From Chryseobacterium populi (lineage in GTDB: Bacteria; Bacteroidota; Bacteroidia; Flavobacteriales; Weeksellaceae), in NCBI RefSeq assembly GCF_000282115.1, contig NZ_AKJY01000039.1:1-39565 (forward strand): 39,565 nt of DNA, in the 5' to 3' direction. The notes under the pieces are model-generated. The model made no database searches and was not told where the DNA came from. It saw only the letters and a list, made by a program, of their open reading frames with translations. The first letter of the stretch is position 1; the number at the start of each line of letters is the position of its first letter. Both the position numbers and the translations under genes were made by a program. Positions 24,046 to 33,364 of the stretch are shown here, piece by piece.

Positions 24046-24651
24046 CTAAACTGAAAATTTATATCTGTTGATCAAACCGGCAACAATAAGATTAGGAATC
24101 CAGCACAGCCAGGCAACTACAAGGTAAGCGTTACCGGGATCTCCTATCCAGGATTTCAACAACGGATACCATAATCTTAAGGTCACTGCCGCAAAAGCAC
24201 ATGCATAGCTATAAACCATCAGGCGCTGATGCATTTGAATATTACCATTTTTAATTTTTAAAACAGCTAAAGCGGTGGTGTAAAACCAGATCACCCCTAA
24301 ACAGATAAATCCTAAGGAAGAAATCAACCCTCCATTGGCATAAAATCCTAAATAAATACCGGATATTGAGCTGATAACCGCAGAGAAGACATATATCTTT
24401 CCTATCACTTTATGAACAGCGGGTCTTTTATTCCGAAACTTATTTCCAAACTGCCTCCACCCGATAAACAATGCCAATCCACCAAAAATAATATGGAAAA
24501 AGAATGATATTCTCCAGGTCATATTGTGTAAAACTTCCGGAATTTTGGAACTCAAAAAAGTATGTTGATGCTCAACGAAAACATAGATCAGCGGATATGC
24601 CCCAATAATTAAAGCGAATATGCAGATGATCATAAATAAAAATTTCTTCAT
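24046..24651 (-). CDS. DUF2306-family membrane protein
   Basis: The 201-residue protein has about six membrane helices. Conserved features typical of DUF2306 are HIIFGGLALFIGWRQF, RPAVHKVIGKIYV, GNIQMHQRLMVYSYACAFAA and LRLWYPLL, with several histidines at helix ends that suggest metal or haem contact (inference). The family has no established function. It appears monocistronic. Confidence 0.87.
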   Translation of the reverse strand: MKKFLFMIICIFALIIGAYPLIYVFVEHQHTFLSSKIPEVLHNMTWRISFFFHIIFGGLALFIGWRQFGNKFRNKRPAVHKVIGKIYVFSAVISSISGIYLGFYANGGLISSLGFICLGVIWFYTTALAVLKIKNGNIQMHQRLMVYSYACAFAAVTLRLWYPLLKSWIGDPGNAYLVVAWLCWIPNLIVAGLINRYKFSV

Positions 24652-24745
24652 GATATTAACCCGTTAAAAATTTCACCAAAAGTGAGAAATAGATGAAGTA
24701 CGAATGTTCCAGAATGAAAGTTGGAACAAATTTTAACGGTACTTT

Positions 24746-24777
24746 CATAAAAAAACCACAGACAAAATCTGTGGTTT
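24746..24777 (-). terminator. Terminator of the dihydrolipoyl dehydrogenase gene
   Basis: AAACCACAGA (24753-24762) pairs with TCTGTGGTTT (24768-24777). Read leftward a run of seven T follows. It is 22 bp past the lpdA stop. Confidence 0.9.
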
Positions 24778-24799
24778 AATTGTATATGGTATTCTGATC

Positions 24800-26188
24800 T
24801 TAGATGTGAATCACTTCTCCATAAGCAGCTGCTGCAGCTTCCATGATCGCTTCCGAAACCGTCGGGTGCGGGTGGATTGACTTAATGATCTCGTGACCTG
24901 TAGTTTCCAGTTTTCTGGCTACAACAGCTTCAGCAACCATGTCGGTTACGCCTTCACCAATCATGTGGCATCCTAACCATTCACCGTATTTAGCATCGAA
25001 AATTACTTTGATGAAACCGTCTGTATTTCCGTTTGCAGTGGCTTTACCACTTGCAGAAAGAGGGAATTTACCAACTTTGATTTCATATCCTTTTTCTTTA
25101 GCCTGCTTTTCTGTAAGACCTACAGAAGCAACTTCAGGGTGGCAGTATGTACATCCCGGGATATTGCCATAGTCGATTTTCTCAACATGCATTCCCTTGA
25201 TTTTTTCAACACAGGTGATTCCTTCTGCAGAAGCAACGTGAGCCAAAGCCTGTGTAGGAATGATATCTCCGATTGCATAATAGCCCGGAACTGAAGTTTC
25301 GTACCATTCGTTTACTAAAACTCTTCCTTTATCTGTCTGGATTCCTACTTCTTCTAAACCGATGTTTTCAATGTTGGCAGCAATACCTACCGCAGAAAGT
25401 ACGATATCAGCTTCAAGCGTAATGTTTCCTTTTGCAGTTTTTACATTAGCTTTTACTCCTTCTCCGCTTGTATCCAGGCTTTCTACAGAAGCATTGGTCA
25501 TAATTTCAATTCCTGATTTTTTCAGAGATTTTTCTAAGTGTTTAGAAATTTCTTCATCTTCTACAGGAACGATGTTCGGCATAAATTCAACAACAGTTAC
25601 TTTAGTTCCCATTGTATTGTAGAAATCAGCAAATTCTACCCCGATAGCTCCGGAACCTACAACAATCATAGATTTCGGCTGCTCAGGAAGAGATAATGCC
25701 TGTCTGTATCCGATTACTTTTTTACCATCCTGTGGCAGGTTCGGTAATTCTCTTGAACGTGCACCTGTTGCAATGATGATATGGCTTCCTGAATATTCAG
25801 TAGTCTTACCGTCGTTATCAGTAACAGAAACTTTTTTGTCTTTTAAAATTTTAGCTGTACCAAGAATTACATCAATCTTATTCTTTTTCATCAGGAACTC
25901 AATCCCTTTGCTCATTTTGTTGGCAACTCCGCGGCTTCTTTGAATTACATTCGGAAATTCAAAACTTCCTTCCACTTTATTCAAACCATAATCTTCAGCG
26001 TGGTTGATATAATGAAAAACCTGAGCAGACTTCAATAAAGCTTTAGTTGGAATACATCCCCAGTTAAGGCAGATCCCTCCTAAATTTTCTTTCTCGATAA
26101 TTGCGGTTTTGAAACCCAACTGTGCCGCTCTGATAGCTGTAACATATCCACCGGGACCACTTCCGATGACAATAATATCGTAATTCAT
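24800..26188 (-). CDS. lpdA: Dihydrolipoyl dehydrogenase (E3)
   Basis: The 462-residue flavoprotein has the FAD-binding GSGPGGY (9-15), redox-active Cys40 and Cys45 in GGICLNWGCIPTK, a second Rossmann motif in MIVVGSGAIGVEFADFYNTM, FAD contact in PGYYAIGD, and the dimer-interface His441/Glu446 in HPHPTVSEAIMEA. It reoxidises the lipoyl groups of 2-oxoacid dehydrogenases or the glycine cleavage system, passing electrons to NAD+. It stands alone here, without E1 or E2 genes, as is common when E3 is shared between complexes. Confidence 0.96.
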   Translation of the reverse strand: MNYDIIVIGSGPGGYVTAIRAAQLGFKTAIIEKENLGGICLNWGCIPTKALLKSAQVFHYINHAEDYGLNKVEGSFEFPNVIQRSRGVANKMSKGIEFLMKKNKIDVILGTAKILKDKKVSVTDNDGKTTEYSGSHIIIATGARSRELPNLPQDGKKVIGYRQALSLPEQPKSMIVVGSGAIGVEFADFYNTMGTKVTVVEFMPNIVPVEDEEISKHLEKSLKKSGIEIMTNASVESLDTSGEGVKANVKTAKGNITLEADIVLSAVGIAANIENIGLEEVGIQTDKGRVLVNEWYETSVPGYYAIGDIIPTQALAHVASAEGITCVEKIKGMHVEKIDYGNIPGCTYCHPEVASVGLTEKQAKEKGYEIKVGKFPLSASGKATANGNTDGFIKVIFDAKYGEWLGCHMIGEGVTDMVAEAVVARKLETTGHEIIKSIHPHPTVSEAIMEAAAAAYGEVIHI

Positions 26189-26294
26189 TAGTTTAAAATT
26201 TTTATGCGAATTTAAGGAAAAATATTGGATGTTCCATGTTTCGGGAAATTCATATCACAATGCATCATTAATACAATTTTCCTATATTTTTAAA

Positions 26295-26324
26295 CAAAAA
26301 AAGAGAATACAAAAAGCATTCTCT
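26295..26324 (-). terminator. Terminator of the small Lys-rich protein gene
   Basis: AGAGAAT (26302-26308) pairs with ATTCTCT (26318-26324). On the minus strand seven T follow. It is about 95 bp past the gene's stop. Confidence 0.7.
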
Positions 26325-26418
26325 CTAATAAATTTTATTTTAAGTTAAAAATTTCATAAAACCGGAGATATAGAATTAAACTATATCAATTTTAATAATT
26401 TCTAAAAAAATGATGTTA

Positions 26419-26679
26419 TTACATTTTTTTAAGCAATTTTTTCTGGCTTCGGTATTTTTCATTTAAAGCCTTTAATTGATCTTGTTTCATTTTTTTAGTA
26501 GCAAGCGGATGGTTCAGGATCGCTTTTTTTTCTGCATTATATCTTTTATCCAATTCCCGTGATTTCATATTGATCAGTTCGCTTTTAGAAGGATGAGGCG
26601 ATAGTGAAGGATGTTTCTGTGCTGAAATATTCATCGATAAACCTAATAATAAAACAGTTGATATAAATAGCTTTTCCAT
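26419..26679 (-). CDS. Small exported Lys-rich protein (unknown)
   Basis: From ATG 26679 the protein has 86 residues with signal peptide MEKLFISTVLLLGLSMNISAQ, then a strongly basic helical part (ELDKRYNAEKKAILNHPLA, KEK and KK runs) to the end. An in-frame ATG ten codons upstream would put charged residues before the signal peptide and is less likely. I do not recognise the family. A related short Lys/Glu-rich frame lies at 26851-26973 (see findings). Confidence 0.72.
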   Translation of the reverse strand: MEKLFISTVLLLGLSMNISAQKHPSLSPHPSKSELINMKSRELDKRYNAEKKAILNHPLATKKMKQDQLKALNEKYRSQKKLLKKM

Positions 26680-26850
26680 GACATCTACTTTTTGAATGAT
26701 CTTAATCAAATAATGATTATTAAATTAAATTCATTCGATTCTGAAGTAAATATTACACATATCATACCAAAATTCTGTACATCCCTTTTTCTACAATCCC
26801 ATTATTTATTCAGTTTAAACCTAGTGTTATTATTTTCGGAATAAAACAAT

Positions 26851-26973
26851 TTAAATTTTGTCTTTCTCTCTTTTCAAAAGTTCTTTCCGGGATTTTTTTT
26901 CGTTTTTACTTAGGATTTTGTTACCTTCAATCAAGTCCTTTTCTTTTTCATATCTCTTTTCAAGCTTCTCCAT
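26851..26973 (-). CDS. 40-residue Lys/Glu-rich ORF, possible fragment of a paralogue
   Basis: ATG at 26973 opens a 40-codon frame beginning MEKLEKRYEKEKDLIEG and ending in TAA at 26853-26851. It resembles residues about 30-86 of the neighbouring small exported protein (LDKRYNAEKKAIL... versus LEKRYEKEKDLIE...) but has no signal peptide. It lies 29 bp past the GH3 gene. It could be a decayed duplicate or a short real gene; the low complexity makes the similarity weak evidence. Confidence 0.35.
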   Translation of the reverse strand: MEKLEKRYEKEKDLIEGNKILSKNEKKSRKELLKREKDKI

Positions 26974-27001
26974 CCTGATTTCAACCTATTTTTTTCTTTC
27001 T

Positions 27002-29671
27002 TTAGAGAATCTCAATATTTTGTTTTAAAGGCAGATTTTTTGATGAATTTCCCACCAGAATCCTGTATTTTCCTTTTTCATTGATCCAGTTCATTTTTTC
27101 GTCTAAGAACTTCAGTTCTTTTACAGGAATTTCAATGGTCACCTGTTGTGATTCCCCGGGTTTCAAATTTACTTTCCGGAAACCTTTTAATTCAATAACC
27201 GGTCTGGAAACAGAAGCCAATAAATCTTTCACATACAACTGAACTACTTCACTTCCTTCTTTTGAGCCTGTGTTTTTAACGTTGACCTTAGCAACAATGG
27301 TTTCATTTTCAACGTATGAATTTTTATTCAGTGTAAGATCAGAAATTTCAAAGGTAGTATAGCTTAATCCAAAACCGAACGGATACAAAGGCTCTCCGCT
27401 TAAATCATAATAATCATTTCCTCTTCCTGTAGGATGATGGTTGTATGTCAACGGAAGCTGGCCTTCTTCAACAGGAAATGTAACAGGTAATTTTCCTGAC
27501 GGGTTTTCTGCCCCGAAAAGCACTTTCGCAACAGCATTTCCTCCTTCTTCTCCCGGATACCAGACATCTAAAATTGCCCCAATCTCATCTTTCCAGGCTG
27601 TTGTTTTTATGGCGGACCCTCCTACCAGAATAACAGTCACCGGCTTTTTTAATTTTGAAACCTGATGAATAAATTCCTCCTGATTTCCGGGAAGACTTAA
27701 TGAAGAGCGATCCTGGAATTCCCCCTCATGAATACCTGCTGTCACCATAATATAATCGGCACTTTCAGCCAGCTTTAAAGCATCATTAAAATCTTTTTTA
27801 CCGTCATTTACTCCATAATCCCAGATCAGCTCAATGTTTGCTTCGCCTCTGTTTTCATGGAACTCAATCACAATATCATATTGCTGATTTTTAACAAAAT
27901 TCACTTCTATGGTCTGGGTTGAGTAGCTCAGTTTTTCCCATTGGTCAATCATTAATTTACCATTCAGAAACAATCTGAATCCATCATTTCCACGTACTCC
28001 AAGTTTGAATTTTCCTGTATCCGGGGCTGTCAGCTTTCCTTTCCAGCGAACACTGTAATTATCCGGCTGAAGCTTTTCAGGATCCGGAGAAAATAATGTC
28101 CATTTAAAATTAATCAGGTCGTCCTGTCTTTCAACAGCGGGATTTCCTTTTAAGTTATTGTCTGAAAAATAACTTCCTTTTAATCCTTTTTTATTTTCAA
28201 AAGATAAAAATTCGTTGGGAACTGTCTTAAAGCTTTTCAGGTCCCAGTCAATTCCTTTTGAATAAAGGATTTCGATATTCTTATTTTTTGTAAAATTTTT
28301 AATTCCGTCCAGAATACTCACCTTCTGATTTCCCGGCCCGGAATAACCGCCTAATCTTGCATCAACAGCATCGGTACCTATCACCAGTATCTTTTTTATT
28401 TGATCGGAAACAGGCAGGGTGCTGTTATTATTCTGAAGCAGGACAAAGGATTCAACAGCAGCTTTTTCTGCTAAAGGCTTATGATTGAGTTCTTTTAATT
28501 CACTCATTTCTTTTTCAGAAACATACGGATTTTCAAACAATCCCAGTTCAAACTTTGCCCTTAAAACTCTTGCTACCGCATCATCAATTCTTTCCGGCGA
28601 AATTCTCCCATCTAAAAACGGTGGAATAAATAACCGGTAATGTTTGTACTCTGTCTGGAAAATCACATCCAGACCTGCATTAACGGCCTGTGCAGAGGCA
28701 TCACCATAATCTTTTGCAGTAAAATGCAAAACATTGGCACCACCAACTGCACTTGCATCACTAATGACAAAGCCTTTAAAGCTCCATTCCTGCTTTAACT
28801 TTTCAGTCAGCAACCAATGATTGGCAGTAGAGGGTCTGCCGTCAAGAAGATTATATGAAGTCATTACCGATCTGCTTTCTCCTTGTGTAAATGCTTTATA
28901 AAAAGGGACCAGGTGGGTTTCTTCAAGATATCTTTTGCTCCAGTGAATCGGATATGAGTCTCTTCCACCCTCTCCGACATTAGCTAAAAAATGTTTTGGA
29001 GTGGTAATAATCCCCTGGCTTTCAAAAGAGCTTACAAAATTGACTCCCATAACGGAGGCCAGAAACGGATCTTCACCATAAGTTTCCTCTGTTCTTCCCC
29101 ATCGCACATCATTAGCCAGATTCACTACCGGAGTTAAAATCTGCCGGATACCTCTCAGCCGGGATTCTTTAGCTATTGCTGCAGAAACCTGTTTCATCAG
29201 TTCAGGATTGAAAGAAGCCGATAAACCTATTGCCTGAGGAAAAGCGGTTGCCCCTTCACGCATCAATCCGTGTAAAGCCTCATCAAAAGGAATAACCGGA
29301 ATTCCCAGTCTTGAGTCTTCTACAAAATATTTCTGAATTGCATTGATTTTTTTTGCCAGTCTTTCTGCATCTTCACTGGCATTGTATTTCAGCATCTGTC
29401 CGGCAGCTCCGTTTCCCTGGTTTCCGGCACTTACCTGTAATCCAAAAACACCATGGTAGTATTGATTTTCAGGGACATTATCAAGATCTCCGGGAATCAT
29501 AAAGCATTGCCAGAATTTTTCTTCGGGGGTCATTCTTTTAAGCAAATCCTGAACTCTTATCTCAACAGGCTGTTTCGGGTCTTTATATAAAGGTTTTTTC
29601 GTTTGTGCAGAAACAAAAACCGTATTTACAATCAAAGCTATTCCCGTAAGTTTAAAATAATACCATTTCAT
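27002..29671 (-). CDS. GH3 glycoside hydrolase with PA14 insert
   Basis: The 889-residue protein has a signal peptide (about 1-22) and a GH3 N-terminal barrel (about 40-380) with KHFLANVGEGGRD (Lys226, His227) and nucleophile Asp305 in GFVISDASAV. The C-terminal sandwich domain is split by a PA14 domain at about 496-635 (KGSYFSDNNLKGNP, FKLGVRGNDGFRLFLNGKLM). A fibronectin III-like domain closes the protein (about 800-885). The likely activity is beta-glucosidase, xylosidase or related; PA14 inserts often shape the substrate pocket. Its ATG overlaps the fucosidase stop (TAATG), so the two are made together and probably act on the same glycan. Confidence 0.95.
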   Translation of the reverse strand: MKWYYFKLTGIALIVNTVFVSAQTKKPLYKDPKQPVEIRVQDLLKRMTPEEKFWQCFMIPGDLDNVPENQYYHGVFGLQVSAGNQGNGAAGQMLKYNASEDAERLAKKINAIQKYFVEDSRLGIPVIPFDEALHGLMREGATAFPQAIGLSASFNPELMKQVSAAIAKESRLRGIRQILTPVVNLANDVRWGRTEETYGEDPFLASVMGVNFVSSFESQGIITTPKHFLANVGEGGRDSYPIHWSKRYLEETHLVPFYKAFTQGESRSVMTSYNLLDGRPSTANHWLLTEKLKQEWSFKGFVISDASAVGGANVLHFTAKDYGDASAQAVNAGLDVIFQTEYKHYRLFIPPFLDGRISPERIDDAVARVLRAKFELGLFENPYVSEKEMSELKELNHKPLAEKAAVESFVLLQNNNSTLPVSDQIKKILVIGTDAVDARLGGYSGPGNQKVSILDGIKNFTKNKNIEILYSKGIDWDLKSFKTVPNEFLSFENKKGLKGSYFSDNNLKGNPAVERQDDLINFKWTLFSPDPEKLQPDNYSVRWKGKLTAPDTGKFKLGVRGNDGFRLFLNGKLMIDQWEKLSYSTQTIEVNFVKNQQYDIVIEFHENRGEANIELIWDYGVNDGKKDFNDALKLAESADYIMVTAGIHEGEFQDRSSLSLPGNQEEFIHQVSKLKKPVTVILVGGSAIKTTAWKDEIGAILDVWYPGEEGGNAVAKVLFGAENPSGKLPVTFPVEEGQLPLTYNHHPTGRGNDYYDLSGEPLYPFGFGLSYTTFEISDLTLNKNSYVENETIVAKVNVKNTGSKEGSEVVQLYVKDLLASVSRPVIELKGFRKVNLKPGESQQVTIEIPVKELKFLDEKMNWINEKGKYRILVGNSSKNLPLKQNIEIL

Positions 29672-31113
29672 TATTGTGTTATTTGAATCACGGTCGAATA
29701 ATTCAGTTTTGTACGCTCTTCAGGAAGCTGAACATGAATCTTATTTCCTTTTTTCTTCCATTTAATTTGAGAAGAAATTCCAAGAACTTTCACCGTTTTC
29801 GGGTTAATGTTTTCAGGAATTGAAAAGCTTAATTCTGACGGTGCCTGATAATTTGATTTTTCACTGATATGAAAAACATTAACAATTTTCCCATCTTTGC
29901 TCTGTGTATAATAGAAATCGCTTTCATGATAAGGAGCTAAAGCTCTTGTTGTAAAAACAGCAGATTGGTTTTTATCCATCCAGCCGGAGATTTCTTTTAA
30001 TCTTTCATAAACAACGGCATCATAATCACCGTTGGGCCCCGGTGCAATATTCATCAGATAATTTCCGCCTCTTGAAATGATTCTGATTAAGGTTTCAATG
30101 ATTTTCTGGGAAGATTTATAATTGTCATTCGGAACATAAGAAAAAGAATCTCCCATCGTGATACAGCTTTCCCACGGGATCGAAAGGGCATGTTCGGGAA
30201 CAGCCTGCTCAGGGGTAACATAATTTTCCCATTTTCCGGGAACAGTACGATCTACAATGATAATCCCGGGTTGGTTTTTCCGGGCCATGGTTCCGATCTT
30301 ATCCATATCAATATCCTGCTCTACTTTGATGGTTCTCTGCCATTCTATATTGGGATCTATGGTGTGAAACGGACGTACCCAGCCTCCGTCCAGCCAAAGG
30401 ATATCGATTTTACCATAGTTGGATGTAATTTCATTAAGCTGATTAAAGGTGAATTTTTTAAAATTTTCCCATCGTGCGGGATATTTTTGAGGGTCATAGT
30501 TTACATTCCGGTCTTTGGGTGGAAAATATGACCACCAGTAATCATCGGAGTGCCAGTCCGGCTTGGAGAAATAAGCTCCGATTCTGAAACCGTTATCCCT
30601 GAATGTATTGAAGATTTCTTTTGCTACATCCGCTTTCGGATTCTTAGAAAAAGGTGTTTTTGAGGATGTAATTTTATAATCAGACTGTTTTGTATCAAAC
30701 ATTGCAAAACCGTCATGATGCTTTGTTGTAAAAACAACATATTTCATCCCGGCTTTTTTGGTTGCATCAGCCCATTTCTGCGGATTAAACTGAACAGGGT
30801 TAAAAGTGGTCTGAAGATTTTCATAGTTCTTTACATATTCATTATAGGATTTACCATGTTCCGGTTTACGTTGGGTCCATGATTCATCTTCAGGGCATAA
30901 GCTCCAGCTTTCCACAATTCCCCATTGGCTGTAGGTTCCCCAATGCATAAAAAGCCCAAATTTTAAATCCTGCCACTGCTCGAGGTTTTGTACAACAAGC
31001 GGATCTGCAGGCTTCTCATATCCTTCGGAAACATTATGAGCCTGAGAGAAAAAAGCGGATGAAATAAAAAGTGAAGCCAGAAATAAGGTTTTAGTTTTTT
31101 GTTTTGCGGGCAT
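29671..31113 (-). CDS. GH29 alpha-L-fucosidase
   Basis: The 480-residue exported protein (hydrophobic leader about 9-25) has the GH29 catalytic domain: LKFGLFMHWGTYSQWG, FTTKHHDGFAMFDTK (131-142) and nucleophile Asp242 in DILWLDGGW. The C-terminal beta domain ends LNYSTVIQITQ. GH29 enzymes release alpha-linked L-fucose with retention of configuration. It is first in a two-gene operon with the coupled GH3 enzyme. The pairing points to degradation of fucosylated plant or host glycans (inference). Confidence 0.95.
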   Translation of the reverse strand: MPAKQKTKTLFLASLFISSAFFSQAHNVSEGYEKPADPLVVQNLEQWQDLKFGLFMHWGTYSQWGIVESWSLCPEDESWTQRKPEHGKSYNEYVKNYENLQTTFNPVQFNPQKWADATKKAGMKYVVFTTKHHDGFAMFDTKQSDYKITSSKTPFSKNPKADVAKEIFNTFRDNGFRIGAYFSKPDWHSDDYWWSYFPPKDRNVNYDPQKYPARWENFKKFTFNQLNEITSNYGKIDILWLDGGWVRPFHTIDPNIEWQRTIKVEQDIDMDKIGTMARKNQPGIIIVDRTVPGKWENYVTPEQAVPEHALSIPWESCITMGDSFSYVPNDNYKSSQKIIETLIRIISRGGNYLMNIAPGPNGDYDAVVYERLKEISGWMDKNQSAVFTTRALAPYHESDFYYTQSKDGKIVNVFHISEKSNYQAPSELSFSIPENINPKTVKVLGISSQIKWKKKGNKIHVQLPEERTKLNYSTVIQITQ

Positions 31114-31205
31114 ACAGTAATACTTTCCGCTAATTTAATCATCCTTGAATGAACCTGCAAACGCTGAAATTTTGTAGAACGGACAGGACTGCATCCTATC
31201 TTAGG

Positions 31206-31679
31206 TTAAATCGCCACTTCGTGGCTCTGAAGTAATTCTGCTGTTTCTTTAATTAGTCTGTTTCTTTCTAACAGAAATTTTTTAAGATAACTGGTGAGAA
31301 AGAATGTATTGAAAAGCTTACCGATTATTCCAAAAGGAGATTCAAATTCAAAATGGTCTTTCATTAAAGTATAACCTTCTTTTTGCTTGAACAAATGCTG
31401 ATGGATCATCGATTTAAAGGCACCTTTCAACATCATATCTGTGAACTGATGGGGTTTTTCCATACTGATTATCTTTGTGGTCAGTCTTTGTGTTATTCCA
31501 AGATGCTTTGCCTGCCACACTACCGTTTCATTTTCTTCAATCAATCCGGTCATTCTTCCTGCAATCGCTTTTTCATTTGTTTTTGAAGTGGATTTCTGAT
31601 GCAGATCAATATCGCGTGCTAAATCAAAAACTTTATCAATATCAGCTTTAATCCATGTTTCTATTTCTATTTTTGACAT
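31206..31679 (-). CDS. SRPBCC-family (START-like) protein
   Basis: The 157-residue protein fits the SRPBCC/polyketide-cyclase-like fold: it starts IEIETWIKADIDKVFDLARD, then ENETVVWQAKHLGITQRLTT, and ends in a long helix (FFLTSYLKKFLLERNRLIKE). Such proteins hold a hydrophobic ligand in a deep cavity. The gene starts 1 bp after the desaturase stop and is the last of the GbsR-regulated operon, so the ligand may be a lipid (inference). Confidence 0.88.
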   Translation of the reverse strand: MSKIEIETWIKADIDKVFDLARDIDLHQKSTSKTNEKAIAGRMTGLIEENETVVWQAKHLGITQRLTTKIISMEKPHQFTDMMLKGAFKSMIHQHLFKQKEGYTLMKDHFEFESPFGIIGKLFNTFFLTSYLKKFLLERNRLIKETAELLQSHEVAI

Positions 31680-31680
31680 T

Positions 31681-32463
31681 TTAAAAAGTCTGTTTTTTAT
31701 CTAATTCCGGCAGTACTTTATCGATTCTCCGGGCAAGCTCGGGAAGCTTTATCGTGGGAACCGCCGGAAAAAGATGATGTTCCATGTGATAAAACATGCT
31801 GAAGGTTAATTTATTTTTCCAGAATCCGCGTTGGGTTCTTGCTATATTGGGATTTTCATGGGTATCATGATGAACTGTCCATACTGCGAAGAATACCATT
31901 AAAAATTCTCCCAGAATCATCATCAGCAGGTGATACATCAAAAAATGAATCTGAAAATAAAGTATGATGGACATTACAACAGCCATTGAAGCCAGTTCCA
32001 ATACCATATTCCGCTTATAATTTTTATTGGCATGTTTAAAAGTGATCCAATGAATCAGAAATATATGTTCAGGACCGTACAGAATAGCCTGATACCATTT
32101 CATGGATGCTGATTTCCCTTCATAATCTTCTTCTGAAAGACAGAATTTGTGATGCCGGATGTGATTGAATTTCACGGCATGAATGGAAACCATCATCAGA
32201 ATGCTGTTGAGATATAATGACAGCCATGTCAGGAATTTTCCGGTTCCCAGCGAATGATGAAACCCATTATGAACCTGCCTGAGTGCCGTAAGAAAATAAA
32301 ACCCTGAAAACGGAATCGCCCATCCGTAATATCCTTTGTATGCTAAAAATATGGAAATAAAAAGCCAGGGCAGGCTGATATTATTTTCAATCAGCATTTC
32401 TTTAACGGAAAGAGCTTTAAGATCTTTCCATTCTACTTTTTTTATTAATTCAAGGTGATTCAT
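31681..32463 (-). CDS. Membrane fatty-acid desaturase family protein
   Basis: From ATG 32463 (MNHLELIKKVEW) the protein has 260 residues. The histidine clusters that bind the di-iron centre are all present: HNGFHHSLG, FNHIRHHKF, VHHDTHENPN and MEHHLFP, spread among four or more membrane helices. The frame is open upstream for nine more codons, overlapping the preceding gene, but the chosen ATG leaves a 4-bp gap. Family members insert double bonds or hydroxyl groups into acyl chains or carotenoids. It sits in the GbsR operon. Confidence 0.9.
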   Translation of the reverse strand: MNHLELIKKVEWKDLKALSVKEMLIENNISLPWLFISIFLAYKGYYGWAIPFSGFYFLTALRQVHNGFHHSLGTGKFLTWLSLYLNSILMMVSIHAVKFNHIRHHKFCLSEEDYEGKSASMKWYQAILYGPEHIFLIHWITFKHANKNYKRNMVLELASMAVVMSIILYFQIHFLMYHLLMMILGEFLMVFFAVWTVHHDTHENPNIARTQRGFWKNKLTFSMFYHMEHHLFPAVPTIKLPELARRIDKVLPELDKKQTF

Positions 32464-32467
32464 CTTA

Positions 32468-33286
32468 TTAGTTTTTAAGAGTAAATACAATAATTATTGA
32501 TAAAGTGATCAGACCGGATACAAGCCATGAAGCTGCAGGAAGAAAATTTAATTTCAAAATTTTACATCTTCTTATATGTTCCAGAAACATGATGAGAACT
32601 ACGACTCCAAAGTAGATCATATGAAAAGCCGGATTAAGGTTTATCAGCAAAGCCGGAATTAAAAGCAGCGATCCTATCAGAGAGACTGTCATCATATTTC
32701 CCAGGTAATCCCATATTTTTTCTCTTAAATATGATTTTAAAAATACGACCTGCAAGACCGGCAGAGTCACGCAAACCATTAATTCTTGAAGGAAACCCTG
32801 TTGTAAATTCAGTCCTGATCTTACAGTGAATAAACTCAGAATATATGTTGAAAACAATACAACAAATATCATGTAGGTCAACCTGTACTTCAAGTTAAAA
32901 TCAGGGACACAGGATGCATATGTATGTTCTTTCCCGGAAGGAATAATCTGTTTTCTATTGTAAGAAACAAATGAATATATTTTTTTGAAAAACCAATAAA
33001 GCGGCTTTATCCTGGCTATTTTCTCTAGTGTTGGAAAGGAATTCCCAATGATGGCAAGCAAACTGTCCAGACCATAGATCACTTCATTTTTATTGTGGTC
33101 AACCAATGCAATTTCATTTTTCGCCCGGTCAAAATCTATCAATGTTTTATTATTGACAGATAATTCTGTAAAAGCTTCTCTCCCGTTCTTATCAAGCATT
33201 CCACATTTTATAAAACCTTTTGAATAGATATTGCACATGGGACATTCATTGTCATAGATCAGGGTGTGGCTGTTTAATGTTTTCAT
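32468..33286 (-). CDS. DCC-family (DUF393) thiol-disulfide oxidoreductase-like protein with membrane domain
   Basis: The 272-residue protein starts with the DCC motif YDNECPMCNIYSKG (Cys15-x-x-Cys18) followed by a thioredoxin-like domain to about 110. A membrane domain of roughly five to six helices follows (about 130-270, YMIFVVLFSTYILSLF, NMMTVSLIGSLLLIPALLI). The CxxC suggests redox chemistry, but the family is not biochemically defined. It precedes the desaturase with a 4-bp gap and is part of the GbsR operon. Confidence 0.85.
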   Translation of the reverse strand: MKTLNSHTLIYDNECPMCNIYSKGFIKCGMLDKNGREAFTELSVNNKTLIDFDRAKNEIALVDHNKNEVIYGLDSLLAIIGNSFPTLEKIARIKPLYWFFKKIYSFVSYNRKQIIPSGKEHTYASCVPDFNLKYRLTYMIFVVLFSTYILSLFTVRSGLNLQQGFLQELMVCVTLPVLQVVFLKSYLREKIWDYLGNMMTVSLIGSLLLIPALLINLNPAFHMIYFGVVVLIMFLEHIRRCKILKLNFLPAASWLVSGLITLSIIIVFTLKN

Positions 33287-33364
33287 AATTGATATTTTTA
33301 AAGATTGAGGAAATCGCCCCGGGTTCTTTTATTCTGAAATCTGAAAGTAAAATACATCCAGATT

